Assembly (NCBI GenBank): GCA_015660915.1
Contig: JACTTZ010000009.1
Span: forward strand, 1-64,000
Origin: Methanomicrobia archaeon
Lineage (GTDB): Archaea; Halobacteriota; Bog-38; Methanoflorentales; Methanoflorentaceae
Direction: 5' to 3'
Length of the DNA: 64,000 bases
How positions within the stretch are numbered: position 1 is the stretch's first letter; each line of letters starts with the position of its first letter. The notes under the pieces were generated by a model. It was not told the origin of the DNA. It did no database searches and saw nothing but the letters and a program-made list of their open reading frames with translations. The position numbers and the translations under genes were made by a program. This document shows, in pieces, positions 8,690 to 19,232 of this stretch.

Positions 8690-9526
8690 ATGAGACTTGA
8701 CCATACGGCCGCATTGGTAATGTCGTGGGCGGCCCCTCTGTACAAAGACGGGCCGAGCGCGGCATTTGTGGGTCAGCTCGACCTCTCGGACGGGGAGGAA
8801 CTGCTGGCGCGTTGTCACGACATATGCCCGTGGTACGGCGAAGTAATTCGCAACCGGAAGCACTTTGTAAAATGTCTGATCGAAGATGAGCTGACGTCTC
8901 GAACTGTGCCTTGTCAAGTTGTGATACCCGCTGCTGGAAGCTCCCCGCTTGCGCTCGAACTACTACTCAATCAGCGCCTCCGCGTCAAGAGAGTCATTGA
9001 AGTCGATATCGCGGGCATGGCCGAGAAGCGTCAGCTGTATTCCGAGGTGGCGCCCGATTTAGCTGATCGCATTGCCTGTATCACCGCAGACATCACCGCG
9101 GGAGAGTTCTCAATCGAAATGCTCAAAGCAGAAGGCGAATACGAGTCCAATTCGCCCACTATCGTGCTCTTTGAGGGTATAAGCTACTACATAAAAGAAG
9201 AGTTCCTCCGTCGCGCCATAGGTTTGTTTCAATCTGAGCGGCAGCAGAATCTAGTCGTCGTCGAGTACCTGCTTCCCTGCTCCTTCATTAAAAAGGCGAC
9301 GCAACCGATACCTTCAAAGATCTTCCGAACCATCGGAGACTACGCGGGCCTGTCGAACATTCGATGTTACAATCCTGATGAGGTGGAGCAATTCTTTGAC
9401 AGCGTGCGCAGTTCTGAAGTACGGCACTTTTTTTTGACCGACATGGAGCGTTTGCGAAAAGGGAAACCACAGCGATTTGTAGAAGAGAGCGATGGATGGG
9501 TGGCGTGCTCTGTTGGAACAGTGTAA
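8690..9526 (+). CDS. class I SAM methyltransferase, LCM/PPM1-like
   Basis: 278 residues. The pattern VVIPAAGSSPLALELLL followed by VIEVDIAGMAEKR resembles the SAM-binding part of leucine-carboxyl-methyltransferase-like proteins, where a glycine loop is followed by an acidic strand end. A mid-protein VLFEGISYYI matches the 'EGv-YL' motif of that group. Many such proteins methylate small molecules or polyketides rather than phosphatases, so the substrate is open. It starts 45 bases after the dehydrogenase and precedes a second methyltransferase by 32 bases, suggesting one transcription unit. Confidence 0.7.
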   Translation: MRLDHTAALVMSWAAPLYKDGPSAAFVGQLDLSDGEELLARCHDICPWYGEVIRNRKHFVKCLIEDELTSRTVPCQVVIPAAGSSPLALELLLNQRLRVKRVIEVDIAGMAEKRQLYSEVAPDLADRIACITADITAGEFSIEMLKAEGEYESNSPTIVLFEGISYYIKEEFLRRAIGLFQSERQQNLVVVEYLLPCSFIKKATQPIPSKIFRTIGDYAGLSNIRCYNPDEVEQFFDSVRSSEVRHFFLTDMERLRKGKPQRFVEESDGWVACSVGTV

Positions 9527-9558
9527 CTAACTGAAAAGTGAAGACGGTGGGACGGTCT

Positions 9559-10347
9559 ATGAATTACCAGTGGGACGCAGCAGACTACGAAAAAAACTCG
9601 TGCCCGCAGCAGCAGTGGGCGCGCGACGTTATTCGAACCCTGAAACTTACGGGTAACGAACGAATATTGGACATCGGCTGCGGGGATGGAAAGGTCACCG
9701 CTGAGCTTGCAGCACTCGTTCCAGAGGGTTCGGTCCTCGGTATCGACTCGTCTGAAAGCATGGTTGAGTTTGCCCACCAGCGGTTCCCGCCAGGGCATTT
9801 CCCTAACCTGCAGTTTCGGTGGGGTGATGCGACCCACCTCGGTTATCGCCGCGAGTTCGACCTCGTCGTGTCGTTTGCGAGCTTGCACTGGGTAAGCGAT
9901 CACCTCGCCGTACTCAGCGGAATCAAGCGGGGCCTCACGGCGGGCGGGTGCGCGGTGCTTCAGTTCGGCGGAAAAGGCAATGCTGCGTTGATTTCGGATG
10001 TCGCAAACGAGATCGCTACTCACCGACGCTGGAACGGCTATTTTGTTGGCTTCGCCTACCCGTGGTTCTTCTACAGTGTCGAAGAGTACAGTGGGTTTTT
10101 AAAGCACGTTGGCCTCTCCGCAAAACGCGTTCAGCTGATACCAAAGGATATGGTGCACGACGGGAAAGAAGGGCTTATGGGCTGGTTGCGCACGGTCTTC
10201 CTTCCCTACACAGCACGTCTTCCTGAAGCGTTGCGCGAGGATTTTGTCGGAGAGATGGCCAGTGCGTACCTCGAGAGGCATCCGCCGGATGAAAATGGAG
10301 GCGTCCACGTGCAAATGGTCCGGCTGGAAGTGGAAGCAACGCTTTGA
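9559..10347 (+). CDS. class I SAM methyltransferase, trans-aconitate-methyltransferase-like
   Basis: 262 residues from ATG 9559; an upstream GTG at 9538 is less likely because MNYQWDAADYEKNS is the usual opening of this family. Motif I is ILDIGCGDGKVTAEL, followed by GIDSSESMVEFA and the post-motif VSFASLHWV. The family methylates small acids or unknown metabolites. It is the last gene of the dehydrogenase-methyltransferase group. Substrate unknown. Confidence 0.85.
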   Translation: MNYQWDAADYEKNSCPQQQWARDVIRTLKLTGNERILDIGCGDGKVTAELAALVPEGSVLGIDSSESMVEFAHQRFPPGHFPNLQFRWGDATHLGYRREFDLVVSFASLHWVSDHLAVLSGIKRGLTAGGCAVLQFGGKGNAALISDVANEIATHRRWNGYFVGFAYPWFFYSVEEYSGFLKHVGLSAKRVQLIPKDMVHDGKEGLMGWLRTVFLPYTARLPEALREDFVGEMASAYLERHPPDENGGVHVQMVRLEVEATL

Positions 10348-10441
10348 TCTGGCATATCGGGACGAAACAGCCGAAACAGCTGCGACAGAAACGAACGGAC
10401 GCGTGTCTGTTGCAGCGAGCAGCGCTCCAGCAGCAGTACCA

Positions 10442-10792
10442 TCATCGTTTCACTTTCTTTAGAACCTCGGCGCGCTCGTGTTTGTTGCAGCGCGGACATT
10501 TGAGGTACTTCCACGCACCTTCTTTGCCTACGCCTTGGGGACTAACGAAATTCGTCACAGGTGATATCTCGAATTGCTCTCCACACTGTGTACACCGATA
10601 CGCGTACGTTTTCGTGTGCCAGCGGACCAGAAACGTGAGCACCACACCGACGAGGATGAACCACAGGATCGCCCCTATAATTCGGTTGATGGCAAAAAGA
10701 AAAATTGCAGCTGTTACGATAAGCAGCATGCCACAGGCAAAATAAAGCGCAGTTCGCTCCCATTCGGGCCCTTTTACTTCCTCATATGACAT
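10442..10792 (-). CDS. small membrane protein with C-terminal zinc ribbon
   Basis: 116 residues. Two hydrophobic helices (residues about 16-34 and 38-56) are followed by a zinc-ribbon pair, CTQC and CPRC, with a basic tail. The arrangement suggests a membrane-anchored zinc ribbon facing the cytoplasm. It converges on the methyltransferase gene. The function is unknown, and I do not recognise a named family. Confidence 0.7.
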   Translation of the reverse strand: MSYEEVKGPEWERTALYFACGMLLIVTAAIFLFAINRIIGAILWFILVGVVLTFLVRWHTKTYAYRCTQCGEQFEISPVTNFVSPQGVGKEGAWKYLKCPRCNKHERAEVLKKVKR

Positions 10793-11081
10793 TTGTGCTC
10801 GCCACGCGCGTTAGCGGTTTGACGCCACGAATCCGGCGCCTATCATTTGACTAAACAATAGCGCCGTATCTACTGTGGCGCAGAAGCATAATATTACATT
10901 TGTCCTCCCGCCAAGTGCTGCGTCGCGCCCAAAGCAGTTGGCTTTGCGTGTCTGTCCCTCGATGCCATCGGTGCCGCAATTCTAACTCATATGAAGGCGG
11001 TACGCCTGGCTCACTGCGTAGATCGTCAAGATTGAGCGCTATTTCGGTTCCTATATATAGGGAGAAGCTAATTCTTTGGCT

Positions 11082-11576
11082 ATGCGGACAAGAACGATCG
11101 CCGCCATCATAGGCGTCGTTATTATCGTTATTGCTGTTGCAGGTGCCGCTTTTTTTTTAACCCTCCAAGCTCCTCAAGTCCAAGGAGTGTCAGTGCGCTC
11201 AATCGATAACGTGTCACGTTCGGGTTTCAACCTAACGTTTTTGATCAAGCTGTACAACCCGAACATCGTTGGCGTGAAAGTCAATTCCGTGAATTACAAC
11301 CTCGTACTCGTCGAGGGAAACCAAGTCTTGAGCACAGGCACAATTGATGGGATCCAAATTCCGGCGCAAGGGAGCGTCGAAATCCCGATACAATCAACCA
11401 TAAACTTCGGACCTGCCATCAGCGCGGCGTTCCAAACTATCTTTACGAAAAGTGTGATGATGAACCTCAACGGAGTCGTCGCAGCGCATCCGCTTTTCAT
11501 AGATGTCAACGTCTCCTTCAACCAGACGTTTGACGCGTACCCGTACATTAGCAACACGGTCAGCAAAGCCGTTTGA
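11082..11576 (+). CDS. LEA type 2 / WHy-domain protein with N-terminal membrane anchor
   Basis: 164 residues. An N-terminal hydrophobic helix (IAAIIGVVIIVIAVAGAAFF) anchors a beta-rich domain of LEA14 type: LTFLIKLYNPNIVGVKVNSVNYNLVL is the 'v-l-v-NPN--pi-v-s--y-l' hallmark. Such proteins in archaea are exported or surface-anchored, with a presumed protective role. ATG 11082 is used; a TTG at 11076 would add two residues. TATA-like CTATATATAG (about 11051-11060) lies 20-30 bases upstream, so the mRNA has a short leader. It converges on uvrC. Confidence 0.75.
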   Translation: MRTRTIAAIIGVVIIVIAVAGAAFFLTLQAPQVQGVSVRSIDNVSRSGFNLTFLIKLYNPNIVGVKVNSVNYNLVLVEGNQVLSTGTIDGIQIPAQGSVEIPIQSTINFGPAISAAFQTIFTKSVMMNLNGVVAAHPLFIDVNVSFNQTFDAYPYISNTVSKAV

Positions 11577-11723
11577 ACTGGCTTGCAAGCAGCACACCAG
11601 CCTTTTTTGGGGAAAGAGGGACGCAATAGGAGGTTGCGTTGGGGAGCTACGTTATAGTCGAAGCACCGTTTCATCACGCGAAAAATCGCTAGGCTTGCAT
11701 AACGTCTCCTCGTGCCACGTCTG

Positions 11724-13520
11724 TTACGTGTTTGCGGCGGATACCCGAGTGGTCGAGCTTCGCTCGTTAAAAAAACTGAAGACGCTGCGAGCGGTTGTCT
11801 TATCAATGGCAGGTACGGATTGGATCTCTTCCACACTCGCCTTTTTGAGCTGAGCCACAGATCCAAAACGTTTGAGGAGCTCGACTTTTCGTTGTTTGCC
11901 GACGCCCGGGATTTGATCAAGCGTGCTCTCTAAGAGCTTCCGCGAACGGAAGTTGCGGTGTCTCCTGATGGCCGTTCTGTGCGCCTCGTCACGAATGCGC
12001 ATCAGCACATTGAGTGCAATCTGCGGCACCGCGACGGGCGCTGACCGACCAGGCACGTAAACGAGCTCTTCACGCTTTGCAAGGCCGGCAAGAGGGATCC
12101 TTAAGCCGAGCATCGTGAGGGCATCCCTGACGGCGCGCACCTGCCCCTTTCCGCCGTCAACCACGATGAAATCCGCGCGGCCCTCACGATCTCGGTAGCG
12201 CCTGCCGACAATCTCCTTGAGCATCGCATAATCGTCAATCGTAGCGACGCTTCTGATCTTGTAGGAGCGATACTCGCTAAATTGCGGTGCGCCGTCGATG
12301 AATACCGCCATCGCGCCCATGGCCTCGGCACCGGCGAGGTTCGACACGTCAAACGCCTCGATGCGGTAGGGGTACGAACGCAGTCGGAGGGCGTCTTTGA
12401 GCACGTACAACGCGTCGGCAGCGGTTGGCTTTTTAAGCATCGATTCGGCGTTCTTGTGAGCGAGCGCGACGAGCTTTGTCTTCAGTCCGGCGCGGGGAAC
12501 GCTCACTTGCACGCGACTTCCTCTGATCTCAGTGAGGAGATTCTCAATGGCGTCCGCCTCCTCAATCGCATGCTCGAGAAGAATCCCCTTCGGAACGTAG
12601 GGACCCTCGAGGTGGAAGTAATGTTGTTTGACAAACGCGGTCATCAGTTCAGTCGGCTCAACGCCTTCAGTTCCCCGAAGCGCGTACGATTGCTGCCCTG
12701 TGACCCTCCCCCCGCGCACCATGAGTATGAGCGCGCATACCTGCGGACCTCTGCGGGCGATGGCAATGACGTCTTCGTCGCCGCGTCGCGGCTCCACGTA
12801 CTGCTGCTCTCGGACGCTCTCGAGTGCGGCAATTCGATCGCGTAGCGTCGCTGCACGCTCGAAATCCATATCTGTCGCCGCGTCGCGCATTTCGCGCTTC
12901 AGCTCGTTGACAATGTCGTCTTGGCGCCCTTCGAGAAACCGCTGCACGCCCGTTACGAGCTGGGCATACGTGTCAGGATCCGTTTTCCCCGCACACGGGC
13001 CCACACACAGCCTGAGCTGATAGTTGAGGCACGGCCTGAGGACGCGCCGCAGGTCTTTGCTGCAACTGCGCAACGGGAACGCCTTACGCAGCACCTTCAC
13101 GCTTTGGCGTGTGGCTTGTGCGCTTGTGTACGGGCCGAAATACGCTGACCCGTCATTTCGCACGGCACGCGTCACGGTGATGCTCGGGTACGCGTCGCTC
13201 GTGATCCGGATGTACGGGAAGCTGCCGTCGTCGGTGAGCCGCACGTTATATCGCGGCTTGTGAAGCTTGATGAGGTTGGACTCAAGGATGAGCGCCTCTT
13301 TTTCAGTGTTGGTGACGATCCACTCGATGTCGTCAACCCGCTCGACGAGTGCCATCGTTCGCGGCGCCACTGGCGTGGTGTGAAAATAGGTTCTGATTCG
13401 GTTCTTTAGGGAGATGGCCTTCCCGATGTAGATGATTTTCCCACCCGTGTCCTTCATCAGGTAGACGCCAGGACTGCTTGGTAAGTTTTCCAAGCGTTCG
13501 GTGACTGAAGATGATGGCAT
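11724..13520 (-). CDS. uvrC: excinuclease ABC subunit C
   Basis: 598 residues, full length. It begins with the GIY-YIG nuclease (GVYLMKDTGGKIIYIGKA), has a central UVR motif (DMDFERAATLRDRIAALE), the RNase H-like endonuclease part (IEAFDVSNLAGAEAMGAM, FIVVDGGKGQ) and C-terminal helix-hairpin-helices (IPGVGKQRKVELLKRFGS). UvrC makes the 3' and 5' incisions in nucleotide excision repair after UvrA/UvrB locate the lesion. It follows uvrA by 5 bases in the order uvrB-uvrA-uvrC, clearly one operon. Bacterial-type UvrABC is well known in methanogens of the Methanosarcina type and was acquired from bacteria. Confidence 0.97.
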   Translation of the reverse strand: MPSSSVTERLENLPSSPGVYLMKDTGGKIIYIGKAISLKNRIRTYFHTTPVAPRTMALVERVDDIEWIVTNTEKEALILESNLIKLHKPRYNVRLTDDGSFPYIRITSDAYPSITVTRAVRNDGSAYFGPYTSAQATRQSVKVLRKAFPLRSCSKDLRRVLRPCLNYQLRLCVGPCAGKTDPDTYAQLVTGVQRFLEGRQDDIVNELKREMRDAATDMDFERAATLRDRIAALESVREQQYVEPRRGDEDVIAIARRGPQVCALILMVRGGRVTGQQSYALRGTEGVEPTELMTAFVKQHYFHLEGPYVPKGILLEHAIEEADAIENLLTEIRGSRVQVSVPRAGLKTKLVALAHKNAESMLKKPTAADALYVLKDALRLRSYPYRIEAFDVSNLAGAEAMGAMAVFIDGAPQFSEYRSYKIRSVATIDDYAMLKEIVGRRYRDREGRADFIVVDGGKGQVRAVRDALTMLGLRIPLAGLAKREELVYVPGRSAPVAVPQIALNVLMRIRDEAHRTAIRRHRNFRSRKLLESTLDQIPGVGKQRKVELLKRFGSVAQLKKASVEEIQSVPAIDKTTARSVFSFFNERSSTTRVSAANT

Positions 13521-13525
13521 CGCTC

Positions 13526-16339
13526 TTAGTACCCGTTTAACACTCGTTTCAGGAACTCGCCCGTGTACGTGCCCGACCGGGCGATCATCTCGGGCGTTCC
13601 CTGCGCGATGACGTACCCCCCTTCGTCGCCTCCCTCGGGGCCCAGATCGATGATGTAATCGGCCGTCTTGATCACGTCGAGGTTATGTTCGATGACGAGC
13701 ACCGAATTCCCCGCGTCGGTGAGCCTGCCGAGGACCGCGAGCAGTTTCTTGATGTCGTCAAAGTGCAGCCCCGTCGTTGGCTCGTCGAGGATGTAGAACG
13801 TCTTTCCCGTGCTCCGCCGACTGAGTTCCGTGGCCAGCTTGACGCGTTGTGCCTCCCCACCAGAGAGCGTCGTCGCGGGCTGCCCGAGCTTGATGTAGCC
13901 TAGGCCAACGTCGAACAGCGTCTGGAGTTTTTGCTTGATGCGCGGGATGTTCTCAAAGAAGTGCACGCCCTCTTCTACGGTCATATCGAGCACTTCAGCG
14001 ATGTTCTTGCCCTTGTAACGGATTTCGAGCGTTTCGCGGTTGTAGCGCTTCCCCTCGCAGACCTCACAGGGAACGTAAACGTCGGGCAAAAAGTGCATCT
14101 CGATCTTTATGATTCCGTCACCCCTACACGCCTCACAGCGGCCGCCTTTCACGTTGAAGCTGAACCGGCCCGGGCGATAGCCTCGGACCTTGGCGTCGGG
14201 AAGCTGGGCGAAGAGGGCCCGGATGAAGTCGAACACCCCAGTGTACGTGGCGGGATTTGAGCGCGGCGTCCTCCCGATGGGCGACTGATCGATCGTAATC
14301 ACCTTGTCGATGTGTTGGATGCCTAAAACGTCGTCGTGATCGCCGGGCTTTCCGTACGCGCGGTGCAGCTGTTGGGCGAGTTTGCGATGGAGAATATCGT
14401 TGATAAGAGTGCTTTTTCCTGAACCGGAGACTCCCGTGACACAGGTAAAGATCCCTAGCGGGATCTCCACGTCGATGTTCTTGAGGTTGTTATGACGCGC
14501 GCCGATAATGCGCAGAGCGTTGCCGTTCGTGGTACGCCGTCGTTGTGGCACCTCGATCCGTTTTACCCTGTTGAGGTACTGGCCCGTGATAGACTCAGGA
14601 TCGCTCACGATGTCGCTCGGCGTCCCTGTTGCCACGATCGCTCCTCCGTGCTCTCCGGCGCCGGGCCCCATGTCGATAACGTAGTCTGCCGTGCGAATCA
14701 TCTCCTCGTCGTGCTCAACCACGATGAGCGTGTTTCCGAGGTCCCGAAGGCTCTTCAACGTTCCGATGAGCCGTAAGTTGTCGCGTTGGTGGAGGCCAAT
14801 GCTCGGCTCGTCAAGGATATAAAGGACACCGACGAGACCGGAACCGATTTGCGTCGCAAGCCGTATGCGCTGAGCCTCGCCCCCCGAAAGCGTCTCGCTC
14901 GCTCGATCGAGCGTCAGGTAGTTAAGGCCGACGTTTTGCATGAAGTTGAGTCGCTTCTTGACCTCTTTGATGACTTCAGCTGCAATGGTCATTTTCCCGT
15001 TCGTGAGACGCAAGTTATCAAAGAATGCGTAGGCGGCGTCGACTGACAAGGCCGACACGTCGGCTATCGAGCGATCGCTGACCGTAACAGCGAGGGCTTT
15101 CGGCTGGAGGCGTTTGCCGTTACAGGCGTCGCACGCGCGCAGCCGCATGTACTTCTCAATCTCTTCTCTAATGTACTCAGAGTCAGTCTCGCGATAGCGA
15201 CGCGACAAGTTCTTTATCACTCCCTCAAACGGTCTGAGAGAGCGCAAGTGGCCGTGTCTGCCGACGTACTCAAACAGCATCTTCTGACTCCCCGAGCCGT
15301 ACAGGATGAGGTGTTTCTGTTCGTCGGAGAGCTCTTCATAAGGCGTTTCAGGGTCGAACTGGAACTGTTTTGCGGCGCTTAAGAGGTACTGCGGGTAATA
15401 GTCACTCGTCGGCTTTCCCCAGGGCGCTATCGCGCGCCGTACGGGGAGGGACTTGTCGGGCACGACGAGATCTTCGTCGAGCGTCTTTTCAAACCCGAGA
15501 CCGTGGCAGGCCGGACACGCTCCGTGCGGGCTATTAAACGAGAACATGCGCGGCTCGATTTCTCCCATGTTAATGCCGCACTCAGGACACGCGAAGTGCT
15601 CACTAAAGAGGAGCTCCTGAGTGCCGGCAACGTCGACGATGACGACGCCGTCACCGAGCACGAGGGCGGTCTCAAGCGAATCGGCGAGGCGTTGCTGTTC
15701 TTCGTGAGTGATAATAAGCCGGTCAACCACGACCTCGATCGAATGCCGCTTGTTCTTATCGAGATCGGTGGCTTCGTCGAGTTCGCGCACCTCGCCGTCG
15801 ATGCGCGCCCGTGTGAACCCGTCGCTGAGCAGGAACTCCAGGATCTTCCGGTGCTCCCCTTTCTTATCCTTGACCACAGGGGCGAGTATCGTGATCCTCG
15901 TCTCGTTTGGCAGCCGTATCACCTGGTCGACGATCTCTTGCACGGTCTGCTGGGCGATCTCCTTGCCGCACTGGGGGCAGTGAGGGGTCCCCACGCGCGC
16001 GAACATAAGCCTCAGGTAGTCGAAGATCTCCGTGACCGTTCCCACGGTGGAACGGGGGTTCTTGCTCGTCGTTTTTTGGTCGATCGAGATCGCCGGGGAC
16101 AGGCCGTCGATGTGCTCCACCTCTGGCTTCTTCATCTGACCGAGGAACTGACGGGCGTACGCCGACAGCGATTCCACGTACTTTCGCTGTCCTTCAGCAT
16201 AGATCGTGTCAAATGCCAAAGAGGACTTGCCTGAACCACTGATTCCCGTTATGACGACAAACTTGTCGCGCGGGATCTCAACATCGATGTTCTTGAGGTT
16301 GTGCTCTTTTGCACCCTTTATACGAATGGATTCAGTCAC
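13526..16339 (-). CDS. uvrA: excinuclease ABC subunit A
   Basis: 937 residues with two ABC ATPase halves: Walker [12 protein letters not shown] near the N-terminus and [11 protein letters not shown] in the second half, two LSGGEAQR signatures, and zinc-binding cysteine pairs (CPQC, CPEC with CPAC, CEAC with CEVC). GTG 16339 is chosen: GAAGGGA lies 6-12 bases upstream and the protein then opens [16 protein letters not shown] as in the family. A TTG at 16357 would overlap uvrB. UvrA recognises DNA damage as a dimer and loads UvrB. Confidence 0.97.
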   Translation of the reverse strand: MTESIRIKGAKEHNLKNIDVEIPRDKFVVITGISGSGKSSLAFDTIYAEGQRKYVESLSAYARQFLGQMKKPEVEHIDGLSPAISIDQKTTSKNPRSTVGTVTEIFDYLRLMFARVGTPHCPQCGKEIAQQTVQEIVDQVIRLPNETRITILAPVVKDKKGEHRKILEFLLSDGFTRARIDGEVRELDEATDLDKNKRHSIEVVVDRLIITHEEQQRLADSLETALVLGDGVVIVDVAGTQELLFSEHFACPECGINMGEIEPRMFSFNSPHGACPACHGLGFEKTLDEDLVVPDKSLPVRRAIAPWGKPTSDYYPQYLLSAAKQFQFDPETPYEELSDEQKHLILYGSGSQKMLFEYVGRHGHLRSLRPFEGVIKNLSRRYRETDSEYIREEIEKYMRLRACDACNGKRLQPKALAVTVSDRSIADVSALSVDAAYAFFDNLRLTNGKMTIAAEVIKEVKKRLNFMQNVGLNYLTLDRASETLSGGEAQRIRLATQIGSGLVGVLYILDEPSIGLHQRDNLRLIGTLKSLRDLGNTLIVVEHDEEMIRTADYVIDMGPGAGEHGGAIVATGTPSDIVSDPESITGQYLNRVKRIEVPQRRRTTNGNALRIIGARHNNLKNIDVEIPLGIFTCVTGVSGSGKSTLINDILHRKLAQQLHRAYGKPGDHDDVLGIQHIDKVITIDQSPIGRTPRSNPATYTGVFDFIRALFAQLPDAKVRGYRPGRFSFNVKGGRCEACRGDGIIKIEMHFLPDVYVPCEVCEGKRYNRETLEIRYKGKNIAEVLDMTVEEGVHFFENIPRIKQKLQTLFDVGLGYIKLGQPATTLSGGEAQRVKLATELSRRSTGKTFYILDEPTTGLHFDDIKKLLAVLGRLTDAGNSVLVIEHNLDVIKTADYIIDLGPEGGDEGGYVIAQGTPEMIARSGTYTGEFLKRVLNGY

Positions 16340-16340
16340 G

Positions 16341-18302
16341 CTACGTCCCTTCTTCAAGCGATCGAATCATGTCACGAATGAGCGCTGCCCGCTCGAATTC
16401 CAATCCGCGCGCCGCTCGCTGCATCTCCGCCTGCAGTCCTGCGATCGTCTCTTCGAGCTCCTCTGGAGCGACGCTTAGAGCGGGTTCTTCTTCGGCTACC
16501 AGCTCCGGCCGGCGGCGCTCGACAAGCTCCTCGATCGGCTTGACCACGGTCTGCGGAGTGATTCCGTGGCGCTCGTTGTAAGCGAGCTGCAGCTCACGCC
16601 GACGATTGTTCTCCCCTATCGCGCGCTTCATAGAGTCGGTCGTGACGTCCGCGTACATGATAACACGACCGTTGACGTTTCGCGAGACACGGCCGATCGT
16701 CTGAATGAGCGACCGCTCCGAGCGCAAAAATCCCTCCTTGTCCGCATCGAGTATGGCCATGAGGGTGACCTCGGGCAGGTCGATGCCCTCCCGAAGGAGG
16801 TTGATGCCGACGAGAACGTCGAACGCGCCGCGTCGTAAGTCGTACAGGATGTCGACCCGATCGAGCGTGCTTATGTCGGAGTGGAGGTACTGCACCTTGA
16901 TGCCAATCTCGCGAAGGTGCTCGGAAAGATCTTCAGCCATCCTCTTTGTCAATGTCGTCACCAGCACTCGCTCGCTTGATCGTTTTCGAAGTTCTGCGAT
17001 GAGGTCGTCGACTTGATTCTCAGCAGGACGAACCTCCACCGCGGGGTCAACCAGCCCGGTAGGACGAATGATCTGCTCGACTACGTGCTCACACCGGGCC
17101 AACTCGTACGGTCCCGGGGTGGCTGACACGTAGATGACCTGATTGATTCGCTTCTCAAATTCGCTAAAGGTAAGGGGACGATTATCGTACGCCGAAGGGA
17201 GCCGAAACCCGTGCTCCACCAGGTTATACTTCCGGGAGCGGTCTCCGCCGTACATGCCGACAAGCTGGGGGATGGTGACGTGCGACTCGTCGATGACTAG
17301 GAGGTAGTCATCTGGGAAATAGTCGATGAGGGTCGTGGGCGCCTCCCCTGGAGAACGCCCGCTGAGGTGGCGGCTATAGTTCTCTATGCCGCTGCAATAG
17401 CCGACCTCGCCCAACATCTCAAGGTCGTATTTTGTGCGCTGCTCAAGTCGTTGGGCCTCGAGTAACTTATCCTGGCCCCGCAAGTACTCCAAACGCTCAG
17501 TGAGCTCACGCTTGATCGAATAAAGTGCCTCGTCGCGCCTTGCGCGGTTGGTGATGAAGTGCGTCGCCGGGTAGATCGGGAGAAAATCAAGCGCTGCCGT
17601 CTTTCTTCCGTTGACCGGATTAAACTCATACAGTCCCTCGATCTTATCGCCCCAAAGCGCGATGCGATACGCGGTGTTTCCATACGCGGGAAACACCTCG
17701 ACGGTGTCGCCTCGCACGCGAAACTTTCCGCGGAAGAAGTCTACGTCATTACGCTCGTACTGCATGGAGGTGAGCTTGCGTAAGATCTCGCTTCGTTTAA
17801 CGGTCTCGCTCACCTGTAAGGAGAGCACGGATTCCTGATAGTCATCAGGAGAGCCGATGCCGAATATGCACGAGACACTTGCCACGACAATGGTGTCACG
17901 CCGCGTGAGCAGCGACTTGGTAGCCGAATGTCGCAGTCGGTCAATCTCGTCGTTGATCTGCGATTCCTTTGCCACATAAACGTCGGTGTGCGGTATGTAG
18001 GCCTCCGGGCGATAGTAATCGTAGTAGCTCACGAAGTACTCAACCGCGTTCTGCGGGAAAAACTCCCTAAACTCCTTGTAGAGTTGGGCGGCCAACGTCT
18101 TGTTGTGCGCGATAACGAGTGTAGGCCTCTGTACATGCGCGATCACGTTCGCGACAGTGAACGTCTTTCCAGAGCCCGTGACCCCAAGGAGCGTCTGGTG
18201 TTTCTCGCCTCCGTTAATGCCGCTGACGAGCTCGGCGATTGCCTTAGGCTGATCTCCGGTCGGCTTGAACGAAGAACTTACGATGAACTTGGATTCAGAC
18301 AT
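16341..18302 (-). CDS. uvrB: excinuclease ABC subunit B
   Basis: 653 residues. Walker [13 protein letters not shown], beta-hairpin region [19 protein letters not shown]-like motif DESH, helicase motif [14 protein letters not shown] and the C-terminal UVR domain ([16 protein letters not shown]) are all seen. UvrB verifies damage and recruits UvrC. It is the first gene of the uvrBAC operon; TTTATATTAA (about 18327-18336) upstream of the start is the likely TATA box. Confidence 0.97.
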   Translation of the reverse strand: MSESKFIVSSSFKPTGDQPKAIAELVSGINGGEKHQTLLGVTGSGKTFTVANVIAHVQRPTLVIAHNKTLAAQLYKEFREFFPQNAVEYFVSYYDYYRPEAYIPHTDVYVAKESQINDEIDRLRHSATKSLLTRRDTIVVASVSCIFGIGSPDDYQESVLSLQVSETVKRSEILRKLTSMQYERNDVDFFRGKFRVRGDTVEVFPAYGNTAYRIALWGDKIEGLYEFNPVNGRKTAALDFLPIYPATHFITNRARRDEALYSIKRELTERLEYLRGQDKLLEAQRLEQRTKYDLEMLGEVGYCSGIENYSRHLSGRSPGEAPTTLIDYFPDDYLLVIDESHVTIPQLVGMYGGDRSRKYNLVEHGFRLPSAYDNRPLTFSEFEKRINQVIYVSATPGPYELARCEHVVEQIIRPTGLVDPAVEVRPAENQVDDLIAELRKRSSERVLVTTLTKRMAEDLSEHLREIGIKVQYLHSDISTLDRVDILYDLRRGAFDVLVGINLLREGIDLPEVTLMAILDADKEGFLRSERSLIQTIGRVSRNVNGRVIMYADVTTDSMKRAIGENNRRRELQLAYNERHGITPQTVVKPIEELVERRRPELVAEEEPALSVAPEELEETIAGLQAEMQRAARGLEFERAALIRDMIRSLEEGT

Positions 18303-18514
18303 TGTCGTACAGGATGTGAACCTAATTTAATATAAACTAAATTATTATTTAGAAGCAATATTAAGCGATAGGATAATACCACACGCTCTCGGTGCTATCA
18401 TGTTTTTCCCGTCAACCGCATATAACCTTATCTTAAACGGATTGAAACTGCTTGCGCAGCTAAGGAAACCCTTATACGCAGTCACTACCATACATGTAGT
18501 AAGGAGAACGCACC

Positions 18515-18667
18515 ATGTGTACCGTCGGCGGTCCGTTTGGAAATGAGGACATTAAACGACTTGAATCACAGCAATACGCCTGTAACGAATGCGGGTCAAA
18601 GTTCAAGGGCATCGGCAAGAACCCGATGTGTCCGTCATGCCAATCGGAAGACATAACAGAGCTTTAA
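18515..18667 (+). CDS. 50-residue zinc-ribbon protein
   Basis: ATG 18515 preceded by AAGGAG at a good distance. The product has CNEC at residues 26-29 and CPSC at 42-45, separated by a short basic loop (GSKFKGIGKNPM), i.e. a rubredoxin-like or FmdB-like zinc ribbon. It is divergent from uvrB. Such tiny ribbons often bind nucleic acid or a partner enzyme; no specific role can be given. Confidence 0.75.
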   Translation: MCTVGGPFGNEDIKRLESQQYACNECGSKFKGIGKNPMCPSCQSEDITEL

Positions 18668-18736
18668 GAGTAACACTTATCATCTGATCCTTGGTTAGCA
18701 CTTTTTCTCATCGAGGACACATCAAGAGTGCGTAGC

Positions 18737-19204
18737 ATGGAACAGCGCGTGCCGCTCGACGCCGGCGAGATCTTATTCGTACGCAGTGCCGATGGCGCGA
18801 TCGGCGTCGTTAAGTCAGGATGCGCTCGGCAAATCTTCATAGAAACAGTAGATGATGAGATCGTCATGGCAGTGAGTGCCGAAGATCTTCTTGTCGCGTC
18901 GGGGTTTAGCAACGATAGCACCACCACGAAAGCAATTGTTTGTACGCTCTCACTCATCCGCGATGCTGGTTCGCCCCTCATCGTGCTCCCGAAAGACCAT
19001 CCTGCATCATCACGGCTGAGAGTTGTTGCCTCTGTGGGAAAGCGCACGGTCTTGCGCTGCGATATTGAGAAGGGGACGCATCCAGAACAGGACGTCCTTT
19101 GTGGCCCTGCTGGACTGAGCGGACTCGAAATTGTTGCTGCCAAAGGGTCCGTAGTGCTTCGCGGCGGCGACTCGTTAACCGTTGAACGCAAGCCTTTTCG
19201 ATAG
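18737..19204 (+). CDS. hypothetical protein next to the FwdC-like gene
   Basis: 155 residues from ATG 18737. It is a soluble, beta-rich, Val/Ile-rich protein with single cysteines and no motif I recognise. It ends 28 bases before the FwdC-like gene on the same strand, so the two are probably co-transcribed. Start is uncertain; a GTG at 18728 is also open. Confidence 0.6.
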   Translation: MEQRVPLDAGEILFVRSADGAIGVVKSGCARQIFIETVDDEIVMAVSAEDLLVASGFSNDSTTTKAIVCTLSLIRDAGSPLIVLPKDHPASSRLRVVASVGKRTVLRCDIEKGTHPEQDVLCGPAGLSGLEIVAAKGSVVLRGGDSLTVERKPFR

Positions 19205-19232
19205 TTTTGTGCAAACGGCGCTGGGGTTCGTT

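Noticed and set aside
15503-16234. 243-codon frame antisense to uvrA
   Set aside because: Lies wholly opposite conserved UvrA sequence, has Arg/Leu/Val-rich shadow composition and no SD.
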